41,985 nt of DNA from Cyanobacteria bacterium RU_5_0. GTDB taxonomy: Bacteria > Cyanobacteriota > Cyanobacteriia > Elainellales > Elainellaceae. The position numbers were made by a program, and so were the translations under genes. Numbering within the stretch: the first letter of the stretch is position 1; each line of letters begins with the position of its first letter. The DNA is taken from assembly GCA_012033255.1 (NCBI GenBank), contig JAAUSF010000035.1:1-41985 (forward strand), in the 5' to 3' direction. The notes under the pieces were generated by a model, which was not told the origin of the DNA, searched no databases, and worked only from the letters and a program-made list of their open reading frames with translations. Of this stretch, positions 24,677-33,589 are shown piece by piece.

Positions 24677-27600
24677 ATGAACAAGAATCTTAAGCCAGTC
24701 TACAGTCCTCGTGAGAATGAAATTTTTATTTGCTATTCTCTTCAAAACTCCTATTTTGTAGAAAGACTAAAGAAGGCATTAATCAAACTGGGTCGAGATC
24801 CTTGGGTTGATACTCAAGATCTTCCCTTTAGCATTAAATCAGATATGCTTGAGGCAAAACCATTTATTGAAGCGGGTATTAAAAATGCCAATGTATTTGT
24901 TTTTGTAGTTAGCCCAGCTTCCATTAAATCACAAAGAAATATTGATGAACTTCAATTTGCTATTCAATGGAATAAGCGATTAATTCCAGTTCTGCGGCAG
25001 CCTGTTGCTGAGGAAGAAATTCCTGAAGCCTTACGATCGCTGCCCAAGATTCTTGTTAATTCGACTGATTTAACAACGAGTGCAGTAGAAGTTGCTAGAT
25101 CAATTATTCATATTCATATTCATGAACGATTGTCAGCTAAAGCGATCGTTTGGGATAACCAAAACCGTAGACCTGATTTATTGTTATATGGCAGCGATTT
25201 AGAATCCGTCCAATCTTGGTTTGATCAGAACCAACAGCTAAAACCGCTCCTCGACGCTCTACAGCAGGGATATGTTAATGCCAGTCTTGATGCACATGAG
25301 AAACATCTCAAACCAAAACCGTTAGATATTTTTGTCTCTTATTCACGTCGAGACCGAGTAGACTTTGTAGAAACACTTTGCAATGAACTTAAAAAGCATT
25401 TCAATATTTGGGTAGATTGGGAAAATATTCCCGTTGCTGCCGATTGGCGAAAAGAAATTCGGGAAGGAATCGAAGCGGCGCATACGTTTCTTTTCATTGT
25501 TAGCCCTGATTCGGTGCGATCGTTGTATTGTCAAGACGAAATTAGACACGCTGTTGAAAACAACAAACGACTCATATCAATTACCTGGAAAGATTACAAA
25601 AGAGACCCGGAAGGAAACCTACTGGAAGATGATCCATTTCAGCAAAATTTTTATTTAAGAACGCTAAAAACATATAATTGGCTTCCCTTTGAGGACTTTG
25701 ATAGCACGTTCCAAAAACTGTTGGTTGCTATTAACATCGATCTAAGCTACGTTAAGGCTCACGCTTGGTTGTTGTTGAGGGCGATCGAATGGAATAAACA
25801 GCAACGCAGAGAAGCATTTTTACTTCGTAAACAAGAACTTGCTGACGCACAAGAATGGCTCTTATTAGGAGAAGCCAAAGAAAAGGAATGGATTGTGCAA
25901 CAGGAAACAGAAGAACAGTCGCATCACAATCAGGAAAACATAGCAAAATTAGAATCGACATTCGGCAGAGTAAAAGAGCCTTTTCCTACAAAGCTACATG
26001 AAGAATTTATTACTGAAAGTGCCAGAGTTGAACGAACTGAGAGAATCTTAAAAGGAATTGCGATCGCTGGGACAGCTACCCTTTTAATTTTGTTGATTGC
26101 GGCTGTTTTGGGGCAAGTCATGGCGCAACGAAGAGAGATTGTTGCTTTAGTCTCTTCGCTGGAAAGGAATCAGGGGTTAGATGCTCTTGTGAATGGAATC
26201 TTAGCTGGGAAAAAACTAAAGCAAAATCCTTATATTCGACCGATCGACTCTATTTTTCAAGATTCAAATTTGCAAGTTCGTTCTGTCACTGCCTTACATC
26301 AGGGAATCTATAGTTTAAGAGAACGAAATCGCCTTTCAGGTCATGAAGGACGAATTTTTAATATTAGCTTCAGCCCCGATGGAAAACTAATTGCTTCAGC
26401 CGGAGAAGATGGGACAGTGAGGCTATGGACAGACAATGGTGAACTGGTTGAGGTACTTGGAGAGCATAACAATCAAAAAGTTGTTAGCGTGACATTTGAT
26501 CCAAGTTCGACTGCCAATCACTATACATTGGCTTCAGCGAGTCGAGACGGAAAAATCAATCTTTGGAAAATTAGTTCTGCTAAACCAGGTAAACTCAATG
26601 TTGCTCTGATGCACTCATTAAATGCTGCTCAGACAAATGGCTACGCCCTTTATAGTGTCGTGTTTAGCTTCGGAGGACAAATGCTTGCCGCCATAGGCAG
26701 CGATGGTACTGTTAAGATTTGGAATCAACGCGATCGATTCAATCAGCCTACTGTTTTGGGTGGTCAAAATTCGCACTCTGGAGCCATTTTTAGTTTGGCT
26801 TTTAGTCGCTACGGAGACAAGATTGCGATCGGCAGAAGTAATGGCACCGCTGAAATTTGGCAGCGGGAAGATGACTTTAAATTTAATCGATTGAATGTTT
26901 TAACGCATAGTCAAAACTCAAGCCCTGAATTGAGATGGGTGATTAGCGTAAATTTCAGCCCCGATGGACAAATTTTGGCATCTGCGGGTGAAGATGGAAT
27001 TATCCGATTGTGGGATGAAAACGGCTCGTTGATTCGATCGCTTGAAAAACATGAAGGTAAAGTTCATCAAGTGATCTTCAGTCGCGATGGTCAGGTTTTG
27101 GCTTCAGCCAGTGAAGATGGAACCGCCAGACTTTGGGCGCAAGATGGTACGCCACTGCAAGTCTTACGAGGACATCAAGCCGGGGTTCGTCGAGTGCAAT
27201 TTAGCGTTGATGGTCGAACTATTGCGACTGCCGGAGCCGATGACACTATCCGACTTTGGGCGATCGATCGAGGGTTCACCCACATTACTGGTGCAAATCA
27301 CGCTCCCAGACAGTGGACGTTAAACGTCAGGTTGATTACTACGCTGGAAGGACATCGAGACGAAATTTTGGGAATTGCCTTCTCCCCCAATGGCACCACT
27401 TTCGCATCTGCTAGTGTTGACTCAACTGTAAGACTTTGGAAACTATACAGCAATCCGGTAGAGAATCCGGTTCAGGTTCTTCCCCATAGCAATCGAGTGT
27501 ATGATGTGAGCTTTCGTCCAGATGAACGAATCCTGGCAACCAGCAGTTTGCAGAACATCAGGTTATGGAGGCGAGATGGAGAATTGATTCAAGTCATGGA

Positions 27601-28525
27601 AGGCGCACATAGAACAAACATCCTCAGCGTTCGGTTTAGCTCGGATGGTCAGTGGATGGCATCTGCTGATGCTGAGGGAATTGTCAAACTTTGGAAGCTA
27701 TACGGCACAGAGGTTAAATTGTTCAAAGAGCTAGTTAATGCTCATCCGGGCGGTGCTTATAGTGTCAGTTTTAGACCCATTCTTAGCCCCAATCAACAGG
27801 ACGATCGCATCTTGGTATCGGCAGGAGCAGATGGAACCATCAAACTGTGGAACCGGGATGGCACCCTCATCAGAACAATCGTCGGTCACAAATCTCTCGT
27901 CACACAGGTTAGTTTTAGTCTAGATGGTCAAACGTTTGCCTCTACAAGCACTGATGGAACTATAAAACTCTGGGATCTCAATGGCAATTTAGTTAAAACG
28001 TTTTCACATGAGACAGAAGTGTCAGAAATAGAGCGATCGATTCTAGGCGTTAGTTTTAGTCCGGATGGCAAAATCCTGGCATCGGCGGGTGCAGACGGAA
28101 CTGTGAAACTGTGGAGAATCGATGGCACTCTGCTCCAAATACTAAGAGGACATCGCGATCATGTTACACAAGTTCGCTTTAGTCCAGATGGTAAACTGAT
28201 TGCATCAGCCAGCCAGGATGGAACCGTGAAACTGTGGACGAACATGGGCACTGAACTGATTACCCTCAGAGGTCATTCACGCAGTGTTTCCAGCGTAAAT
28301 TTCGCCCATAACGGCTTAAGTCTTGCATCTGCTAGCTACGACGGGACAGCCATTCTCTGGACACTACCACCCGGATTTGATGAAGATTCGTTGACTCAGT
28401 TACTTGAAGAGGGATGTAAAGAAGTCGATGATTATCTTGCCGTTGCCCAAGCCACCGATACTGAAGCAGATACGCAAACTAAGCAAGAGATTAGGGTGTT
28501 TTGTCAAACTATCCGTGAAGATTAA
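24677..28525 (+). CDS. Double TIR-domain, transmembrane, WD40-repeat protein
   Basis: The 1282-residue protein has two TIR domains. TIR1 (about 12-110) reads EIFICYS, PWVDTQDLP, FVFVVSPASI and NIDELQFAI. TIR2 (about 217-345) reads DIFVSYSRRD, IWVDWENIP, FLFIVSPDSV and YCQDEIRHAV. Each keeps the Glu of the alphaC helix (NIDEL and CQDEI) that is catalytic in TIR NADases. A charged helical linker leads to one membrane helix (ILKGIAIAGTATLLILLIAAVLG, about 456-480). Then come 15 WD40 repeats (about 552-1240) and a tail LLEEGCKEVDDYLAV seen in other cyanobacterial WD40 sensors. No NB-ARC/STAND ATPase is present. The gene is visibly more AT-rich than its neighbours, suggesting separate ancestry. 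A role in immunity or stress signalling is inferred from the domains. Confidence 0.9.
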   Translation: MNKNLKPVYSPRENEIFICYSLQNSYFVERLKKALIKLGRDPWVDTQDLPFSIKSDMLEAKPFIEAGIKNANVFVFVVSPASIKSQRNIDELQFAIQWNKRLIPVLRQPVAEEEIPEALRSLPKILVNSTDLTTSAVEVARSIIHIHIHERLSAKAIVWDNQNRRPDLLLYGSDLESVQSWFDQNQQLKPLLDALQQGYVNASLDAHEKHLKPKPLDIFVSYSRRDRVDFVETLCNELKKHFNIWVDWENIPVAADWRKEIREGIEAAHTFLFIVSPDSVRSLYCQDEIRHAVENNKRLISITWKDYKRDPEGNLLEDDPFQQNFYLRTLKTYNWLPFEDFDSTFQKLLVAINIDLSYVKAHAWLLLRAIEWNKQQRREAFLLRKQELADAQEWLLLGEAKEKEWIVQQETEEQSHHNQENIAKLESTFGRVKEPFPTKLHEEFITESARVERTERILKGIAIAGTATLLILLIAAVLGQVMAQRREIVALVSSLERNQGLDALVNGILAGKKLKQNPYIRPIDSIFQDSNLQVRSVTALHQGIYSLRERNRLSGHEGRIFNISFSPDGKLIASAGEDGTVRLWTDNGELVEVLGEHNNQKVVSVTFDPSSTANHYTLASASRDGKINLWKISSAKPGKLNVALMHSLNAAQTNGYALYSVVFSFGGQMLAAIGSDGTVKIWNQRDRFNQPTVLGGQNSHSGAIFSLAFSRYGDKIAIGRSNGTAEIWQREDDFKFNRLNVLTHSQNSSPELRWVISVNFSPDGQILASAGEDGIIRLWDENGSLIRSLEKHEGKVHQVIFSRDGQVLASASEDGTARLWAQDGTPLQVLRGHQAGVRRVQFSVDGRTIATAGADDTIRLWAIDRGFTHITGANHAPRQWTLNVRLITTLEGHRDEILGIAFSPNGTTFASASVDSTVRLWKLYSNPVENPVQVLPHSNRVYDVSFRPDERILATSSLQNIRLWRRDGELIQVMEGAHRTNILSVRFSSDGQWMASADAEGIVKLWKLYGTEVKLFKELVNAHPGGAYSVSFRPILSPNQQDDRILVSAGADGTIKLWNRDGTLIRTIVGHKSLVTQVSFSLDGQTFASTSTDGTIKLWDLNGNLVKTFSHETEVSEIERSILGVSFSPDGKILASAGADGTVKLWRIDGTLLQILRGHRDHVTQVRFSPDGKLIASASQDGTVKLWTNMGTELITLRGHSRSVSSVNFAHNGLSLASASYDGTAILWTLPPGFDEDSLTQLLEEGCKEVDDYLAVAQATDTEADTQTKQEIRVFCQTIRED

Positions 28526-28596
28526 CCTGTTGAGGAAACCAGCCATTTTCAAGACTAATTTCCAGAATTGACGTGATCAAGACTCGTTTCGATCGG

Positions 28597-28818
28597 CTAG
28601 CCCGGTATACAACTGGAGGGATCGTTGACCGGATCGCAGCCAGGAGAAGGGGCTGGACTCTGAAAGATCTCAATCTCAATGCGAGTGGGTTGCGCCTCAA
28701 TCTGGTTACTACTTTTATCTGCTCGCAACGAATTCAACTGTAGCAAAACTAACGCCACAAGAGTGCCGATCGCCGCAATTGAAGCAATGGATGAAACCTT
28801 CGATACTTGAGCAAGCAT
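28597..28818 (-). CDS. Small single-span membrane protein of unknown function
   Basis: The 73-residue product has an N-terminal membrane helix (SSIASIAAIGTLVALVLLQL, about 9-28). A polar segment and a C-terminal GCDPVNDPSSCIPG with two Cys follow. If the tail is outside the cytoplasm the Cys could form a disulfide. I do not recognise the family. ATG 28818 is supported by AGAGG about 8 nt upstream. Just upstream is a perfect palindrome, GGTGTAA-TCT-TTACACC (28838-28854), that may be an operator. It is convergent with the TIR-WD40 gene and separated from it by about 70 bp. Confidence 0.55.
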   Translation of the reverse strand: MLAQVSKVSSIASIAAIGTLVALVLLQLNSLRADKSSNQIEAQPTRIEIEIFQSPAPSPGCDPVNDPSSCIPG

Positions 28819-28837
28819 GACTGACACCTCTTAGCTG

Positions 28838-28854
28838 GGTGTAATCTTTACACC
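28838..28854. promoter_or_regulatory. Perfect palindrome upstream of a small membrane-protein gene
   Basis: GGTGTAA-TCT-TTACACC has 7-bp arms and a 3-bp centre, and lies 20 bp before the ATG of the minus-strand gene at 28818. The size and position suit a repressor site, but no regulator is adjacent. The half AATCTTTACACCT also occurs as the last bases of the window. Confidence 0.4.
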
Positions 28855-29038
28855 TTATCCTAATTGTAGTTCACTCTTGCAGACGGTTGCATAAATTGCA
28901 ACTGAGAATTGCCATATCTTCATTGTTAGCGCAGCGTTGATCATTCTACGATTAGATTTTATGGCCACCTGTAAATTTTCTGTTATGGATGCGCGATGTA
29001 GAGGCAGACCGACATGTCTGCCCGGCTGAGAGGGCAAG

Positions 29039-29929
29039 CTACATTTTCTCACCTTCCTTGAGAGATATCGCATGTTTGGACGGTTTGATTGGAGTGCCAC
29101 GCGATTTTGAATACACTTGAGTAAACTCTGCACCAATTAAAAGAATCTGAGCCGAGTAGAATACCCAAAGCAGGATAATAACCAACGATCCGGCGGCTCC
29201 GTAAGTGGAAGCGACGCTGCTATTGCCAAGATAGAGTCCTATGAGAAATTTGCCGATCGTAAATAACAGGGATGTAACGGCTGCACCAACCCAAAGATTC
29301 CGCCAAGGCACTTCAACATCAGGTAGAAATTTATAGATGGAGGCAAACAAAACTGTGACAACAATAAATGAAGTAATAAAGTTTAGAATTTGCCCTAATC
29401 CAATACCCGGAACTAAATTACTGAAGAAGGTGCCAACGATCGACAATGTTGCTGAAAGCATCAAAGACACGAGTAATAAAAATCCAATCACCAGTACCAT
29501 TGCAAAGGATAAAAAACGGGATTGAATGAAGCTTTTAACACTTTTCCCTGGTTTGGGTTTTACGTCCCAAATGGTGTTTAGTGCCTCTTGTAGCTGACCA
29601 AACACGCCAGATGCACCAAGGAGCAGCGTCACAATTCCAAAAATAGTCGCGATCGTTCCACCTGAATTAGGTTTCTGCGTGTTTTGAATCATTGTTTGAA
29701 TGGCTTCCGCACCGTCTCTGCCAATTAATCCTTGGAATTGCCGAACGAGTTCACCTCGTGCCGCTTCTTCCCCAAAGAATGCTCCTGCGATCGCAATGGC
29801 AATCAATAACAACGGAGCCAGCGAAAACACTGTGTAGTATGCTAGAGAAGCGGCTAAAAGCGGCACTTTATCTTCATTCCACTCTACAGCCGTTGCCTTA
29901 ATTAAATTGATTCCTGTTTTCAGCCGCAT
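29039..29929 (-). CDS. YihY/BrkB family inner-membrane protein
   Basis: The 296-residue protein has about six membrane helices. It carries the family signature DKVPLLAASLAYYTVFSLAPLLLIAIAIAG at the N terminus, FGQLQEALNTIWDV in the middle, and YGAAGSLVIILLWVFYSAQILLIGAEF near the C terminus. This is the YihY/BrkB family, long mis-annotated as RNase BN; no transport substrate is firmly established. The C terminus is cytoplasmic and basic. It stands alone, 270 bp from the divergent ABC exporter genes. The 220-bp region after it holds a GGCAGACCGACATGTCTGCC palindromic repeat (near 29001-29020). Confidence 0.9.
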   Translation of the reverse strand: MRLKTGINLIKATAVEWNEDKVPLLAASLAYYTVFSLAPLLLIAIAIAGAFFGEEAARGELVRQFQGLIGRDGAEAIQTMIQNTQKPNSGGTIATIFGIVTLLLGASGVFGQLQEALNTIWDVKPKPGKSVKSFIQSRFLSFAMVLVIGFLLLVSLMLSATLSIVGTFFSNLVPGIGLGQILNFITSFIVVTVLFASIYKFLPDVEVPWRNLWVGAAVTSLLFTIGKFLIGLYLGNSSVASTYGAAGSLVIILLWVFYSAQILLIGAEFTQVYSKSRGTPIKPSKHAISLKEGEKM

Positions 29930-30074
29930 GACTCCAACTCTTGTATTTAATGCAATGTAACCCGATCGTCCATTAAGCTTGTGGTGGAGGGCATCAGTCT
30001 AAGGGATGGAAAATATGCAATTTTTTTCATTTTTTCAAAATTGCCTGTTGGATGCGATCGGAAACAAAATGTAG

Positions 30075-30080
30075 TATAAT
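30075..30080 (+). promoter_or_regulatory. Candidate -10 element for the ABC exporter operon
   Basis: TATAAT within GTAGTATAATGTAGCATG lies 122 bp before the ATG of the ABC ATPase gene. No well-spaced -35 hexamer is evident, so only the -10 match supports this site. Confidence 0.35.
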
Positions 30081-30201
30081 GTAGCATGATCAATAGTTAG
30101 AGCCTGAATGTGAGCAAAGCTGCTAGATGCTTGGGTTACGTTTTAATGTAATCTGCTCATATGCCTCTCACTCTCACCTTAAACGTATTGCCGCTTAACT
30201 C

Positions 30202-31143
30202 ATGCTCCCCACTACTGCTCAATCGATCGATCGGGCTACTGCCCTTGTCGCTTATGACTTGTGGAAGTTATATGGTGAACGTCCTGTTGTGCAAGGCGTT
30301 GGTTTCACGCTTAATCCTGGTGAAGTTTTAGGTTTACTGGGACCGAACGGGGCTGGCAAAACAACCACAGTTGGAATGCTCTATGGTGCGGTCAATCCTA
30401 GTCGCGGATTTGTGCAATTCGGTTCAATTCAAGTGCAAAGTAACGGTCGTTCTGCTCGTGCCAAGATGGGCATCGTTACGCAAGAAGATAACCTCGATCC
30501 AGATTTCTCTGTGATGGAAAATTTGGTTCACTTTGCTCATCATTATCGAATTTCTAGCAAAGCGGCTCGTCAACGAGCAGGAGAACTTCTTGCCCAAGTC
30601 GATTTACAGGATTATGCCCAAAATCAAATTGACGAACTATCTGGTGGAATGAAACGGCGATTAGTTCTTGCGCGTGCGTTAATTAACCATCCTCAAATCG
30701 TATTTTTGGATGAGCCAACTACCGGACTTGATCCGGATGCACGTCAAGAGTTTTGGAAGTTGGTAACTGATTTGAAACAAAGAGGATGCGGTGTATTATT
30801 AACAACGCATTACATGGATGAAGCGCAACGATTGTGCGATCGTCTGCTGCTTCTGCAACAAGGACAAGTGATCGATCAAGGAACACCCAGTGAACTGATC
30901 GATCGCACTGTTGGCAAGGAAGTAGTCGAGATTGAAGGCGTGGATGTCGCTGAACTGCAAACACTCGCTACTCAAGCTGGAACGTGGTGCCGTCCCTTTG
31001 GAAGTGGTTATTTGCTAGCATTGCCGCCCAATCCTGCCCAACTTTGGGAACAACTCACCTCCACTCAACCCCAACGCCTGACTCGAAGACAGGCAAATCT
31101 TGAAGATGTATTCCTGCGATTGACGGGAGGATCGCTGCAATGA
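30202..31143 (+). CDS. ABC exporter ATP-binding protein (NodI/DrrA-like)
   Basis: The 313-residue protein is a soluble ABC ATPase. Walker A is GPNGAGKTT (47-55), the Q-loop is MGIVTQEDNLDPDFSV, the signature is LSGGMKRRLVLA, Walker B is IVFLDEPTTGLDP, and the switch His is in LLTTHYMDEAQRLCDR. A C-terminal extension of about 80 residues (from EVVEIEGVDVAEL to RRQANLEDVFLRLTGG) is typical of NodI/DrrA-type exporters. It overlaps the permease gene by 4 bp (ATGA), so the two form one transporter. The substrate is unknown; NodI/J relatives export oligosaccharides and DrrA relatives export drugs. Confidence 0.93.
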   Translation: MLPTTAQSIDRATALVAYDLWKLYGERPVVQGVGFTLNPGEVLGLLGPNGAGKTTTVGMLYGAVNPSRGFVQFGSIQVQSNGRSARAKMGIVTQEDNLDPDFSVMENLVHFAHHYRISSKAARQRAGELLAQVDLQDYAQNQIDELSGGMKRRLVLARALINHPQIVFLDEPTTGLDPDARQEFWKLVTDLKQRGCGVLLTTHYMDEAQRLCDRLLLLQQGQVIDQGTPSELIDRTVGKEVVEIEGVDVAELQTLATQAGTWCRPFGSGYLLALPPNPAQLWEQLTSTQPQRLTRRQANLEDVFLRLTGGSLQ

Positions 31144-31910
31144 AAAGTCCTGCAATTACAGCATGGGGAGTGTATTCAGTTTGGCATCGTCATGCGATGG
31201 TCTATCGTCGCACCTGGCTAGTAAACTGTCTACCGCCTCTATCTGAACCAATTATCTATTTGGTTTCATTTGGCTATGGCTTGACCCCTCTTGTGGGAGA
31301 TGTAACGTATGCTAATCAAAGCGTGCCATACCTGAATTTCATTGCCCCTGCAATGATAGCGATCGGGATTCTCTTCCAATCATTCTTTGAAGGGGCTTAC
31401 GCCAGTTTTATCCGTCTCAATTTTCAAAAAACCTGGCAAGCGTTACTCACGGCTCCGCTCAGCTTCGCAGAAGTTTTTTTGGGCGATTGGCTATGGGCAG
31501 CGACAAAAGGGATGATTGCGGGCAGTTTAACGGGTGTTATTGCAACCGTTTGGGGACTTTATCCGGTTTGGAACTTATTCTTTGCTATCCCAATTATGCT
31601 GTTGGGGAGTCTATTGTTTGGCGCAATGGGACTACTAACTGCCGGTAGCATTCGTCAAATCGACCAAGTGAACATTCCCATCTTCCTGCTGATTGTCCCT
31701 ATGTTCACACTCTGCGGTACGTACTTTCCCCGTACCACGCTGCCACCCATCCTGGGACAAATTGCCACAATTCTTCCGCTATCCTCGCTCACTGACCTGC
31801 TCCGTTGGAATCTTGGCTTACCTGAATTCTGGTGGCTAAAGTTACTCTGGATGATAACATTAATGATCATTTTGCGAGCTTGGCAATTCGCAAGATTTAT
31901 CCCCAGTTGA
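31140..31910 (+). CDS. ABC-2 exporter permease (NodJ-like)
   Basis: The 256-residue permease has six membrane helices. It shows the NodJ/ABC-2 pattern: HRHAMVYRRTWLVNCLPPLSEPIIYLVSFGYGL, YLNFIAPAMIAIGILFQSFFEGAYASFIRL, KTWQALLTAPLSFAEVFLGDWLWAATKG and SLTDLLRWNLG. It is translationally coupled to the ATPase (ATGA overlap). Together they would assemble as a 2+2 exporter in the plasma membrane. It is convergent with the Crp-type regulator gene, with 15 bp between the stops. Confidence 0.9.
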   Translation: MKSPAITAWGVYSVWHRHAMVYRRTWLVNCLPPLSEPIIYLVSFGYGLTPLVGDVTYANQSVPYLNFIAPAMIAIGILFQSFFEGAYASFIRLNFQKTWQALLTAPLSFAEVFLGDWLWAATKGMIAGSLTGVIATVWGLYPVWNLFFAIPIMLLGSLLFGAMGLLTAGSIRQIDQVNIPIFLLIVPMFTLCGTYFPRTTLPPILGQIATILPLSSLTDLLRWNLGLPEFWWLKLLWMITLMIILRAWQFARFIPS

Positions 31911-31925
31911 TTAAGTAACAACGAC

Positions 31926-32486
31926 TTACTGATTTAACAAAAGGCGGCGTTGTTTAGACCATCTCACAATTCCTTCCTGTTCAAACTTCCCTAGCAGTCT
32001 TGTTACCGTTACCCGTGTTGTGCCAATTGTGTCCGCCATCTCTTGATGGGTCAAACGCAGTTCAACCCATTGTCCGCAAGTAGTATCCTGTCCAAATTTG
32101 TCAGCTAACCAAATCAGAAATTGCAGCAGTCGTTTTTCGATTGACCTACAATGCATCATTCTCAGGAATTCTTCAGCTTGTTGAACATGGGACAGTAATG
32201 CTTGATTAGCGATCGCGCTATCTTCGGGAAGAGTGTAAGCTGTTACCTCTGTCATACACTCTAATCGATATGGCTCAATCCGAGAGAGCGGCTGACCCAC
32301 TATATCCTCCGCTCCCCAGAAACCCAGTATTATTGATGTTCCATTCTGATCCCATGTCGAAGTACGAACAATTCCACGATCGATTTGCCACAAGGCATTT
32401 TCATCGAGTGGGATGCATTCTCGATATTTGAAAGTATAGAGTGGCGCATTCGATAAATGAGAAGGATACAGAAAGTTAAAGCTCAT
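31926..32486 (-). CDS. Crp/Fnr family transcriptional regulator
   Basis: The N-terminal cyclic-nucleotide-binding-like beta barrel (about 12-110) includes DENALWQIDRGIVRTSTWDQNGTSIILGFWG. The dimer helix is SHVQQAEEFLRMMHCRSIEKRLLQFLIWLADKFG. The C-terminal HTH (about 146-175) is LRLTHQEMADTIGTTRVTVTRLLGKFEQEG. The barrel lacks a clear cAMP phosphate-binding cassette, so it probably senses something else, as NtcA-type cyanobacterial members do. I set the start at ATG 32486 because it overlaps the upstream gene's stop as ATGA; ATG 32507 is possible. It ends the minus-strand run from isiA and may belong to that unit. Confidence 0.88.
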   Translation of the reverse strand: MSFNFLYPSHLSNAPLYTFKYRECIPLDENALWQIDRGIVRTSTWDQNGTSIILGFWGAEDIVGQPLSRIEPYRLECMTEVTAYTLPEDSAIANQALLSHVQQAEEFLRMMHCRSIEKRLLQFLIWLADKFGQDTTCGQWVELRLTHQEMADTIGTTRVTVTRLLGKFEQEGIVRWSKQRRLLLNQ

Positions 32487-32800
32487 CGTTGAACGGAGCG
32501 TTTGCATTGTTTAGAACAGGTTGTGGAATAGGTTATTGTGGAACGGAGAACAGTTGGTTCATAATCCAGACAATCGATCGCGGCTTCCGTCAATGCTTTG
32601 TAAGGATGAACTGTGCATTTAAGGCGATAGTCTCCGGTAAAGAAAGCACAACGACTACAGGGAATTTGATGTAAGCGTTTAAGCTGAGCTACCCCATCTC
32701 GGAGTGCAGACCAGACAGACCAAAGCAGTATCGCCAATATTGCCCAAATCGCTATGGGACACAAGAATGCTCTCACTGGGTGGAAAAATTTCTGAATCAT
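32483..32800 (-). CDS. Cys-containing single-span membrane protein, conserved in cyanobacteria
   Basis: The 105-residue protein has one membrane helix (FLCPIAIWAILAILLWSVWSAL). A conserved cytoplasmic or lumenal module follows: LKRLHQIPCSRCAFFTGDYRLKCTVHP, then EAAIDCLDYEP. Cys-x2-Cys plus two further Cys and a His could bind a metal or Fe-S cluster. I recall similar proteins in cyanobacteria but know no assigned function. ATG 32800 has GAGG upstream; ATG 32833 is an alternative. It overlaps the Crp gene by 4 bp and follows the hydrolase gene by 36 bp, so the three genes look co-transcribed. Confidence 0.7.
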   Translation of the reverse strand: MIQKFFHPVRAFLCPIAIWAILAILLWSVWSALRDGVAQLKRLHQIPCSRCAFFTGDYRLKCTVHPYKALTEAAIDCLDYEPTVLRSTITYSTTCSKQCKRSVQR

Positions 32801-32836
32801 GTCTGAAGTCCTCAATGAGGATGGAAAAAGCAAGCA

Positions 32837-33589
32837 TCAAGAACTTGCGCCTAGCGGTTCTAGCGTCGTTTGTTCTGTTGTTTCTGGAAGTAAGGAGGCA
32901 TAAAAATCAACAATTTGTTGACCTACCTGCTTTGGCTGAAAATAATGAAAGAAATATCGTCCTTGAGGACATTTCCAAAGTCGATCGCCTTTTTTTAACC
33001 AAGATTGCCAGCCTTGCAACTCATGCGGACTGACTATCATGTCATCTTCACCGCTACATACAAATAAAGGGGCTGCTGCACCACCTGGAGCGATCGATTC
33101 TCGTCGAAACAGAGTATGAGGCGAAAGGGAGGTTTCCAGGTCACGCTCCAAGGTTCTGAGTAGTCCCTGAGCGATCGGGTGAAACTGATCCCCAAACAAG
33201 TTGTCAACCATCCGTGCCAGAATCATCTGACGGCTACAAGGAAGAAGTTGACGGTGAGCATAGTAGAATGCTTGCCAGTCAATAGCAGGATGGATTCCAA
33301 CTGACAGTAGTGTCAATGAACGAACTCGTTTAGGATACCGACGAGCATAGAGCAAACCAAGCAACCCACTCATACTATGACCAATCAGATGAATCGGACG
33401 ATCGCAAGATTTGAGATAGTCATGTAACAACACTAGAGCAATCTCAAGAGAACAGGCTTCATCTTGTGTTTGACTATATTCCCATTGAGCAATCATCATT
33501 TGTTGGGAAAGATAATGCAGCAAGGGGCGATCGAATCTTCTCAAGCTTGGACTGACATTCAACCAAAGCGCATCAGGCAAAATTGACAT
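32837..33589 (-). CDS. Alpha/beta hydrolase, possibly IsiC-like
   Basis: The 250-residue protein has the alpha/beta-hydrolase nucleophile elbow GHSMSG (in RPIHLIGHSMSGLLGLLYARRYP). An acid region VCSGEDDMIVSP and a C-terminal His in the context GRYFFHYFQPKQV complete a Ser-Asp-His triad. It lacks the usual N-terminal beta strands and oxyanion HGF motif, so it is short. It lies downstream of isiA on the same strand. In several cyanobacteria isiA is followed by isiB (flavodoxin) and isiC, so this could be the isiC position; that equivalence is inference. The substrate is unknown. Confidence 0.7.
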   Translation of the reverse strand: MSILPDALWLNVSPSLRRFDRPLLHYLSQQMMIAQWEYSQTQDEACSLEIALVLLHDYLKSCDRPIHLIGHSMSGLLGLLYARRYPKRVRSLTLLSVGIHPAIDWQAFYYAHRQLLPCSRQMILARMVDNLFGDQFHPIAQGLLRTLERDLETSLSPHTLFRRESIAPGGAAAPLFVCSGEDDMIVSPHELQGWQSWLKKGDRLWKCPQGRYFFHYFQPKQVGQQIVDFYASLLPETTEQTTLEPLGASS

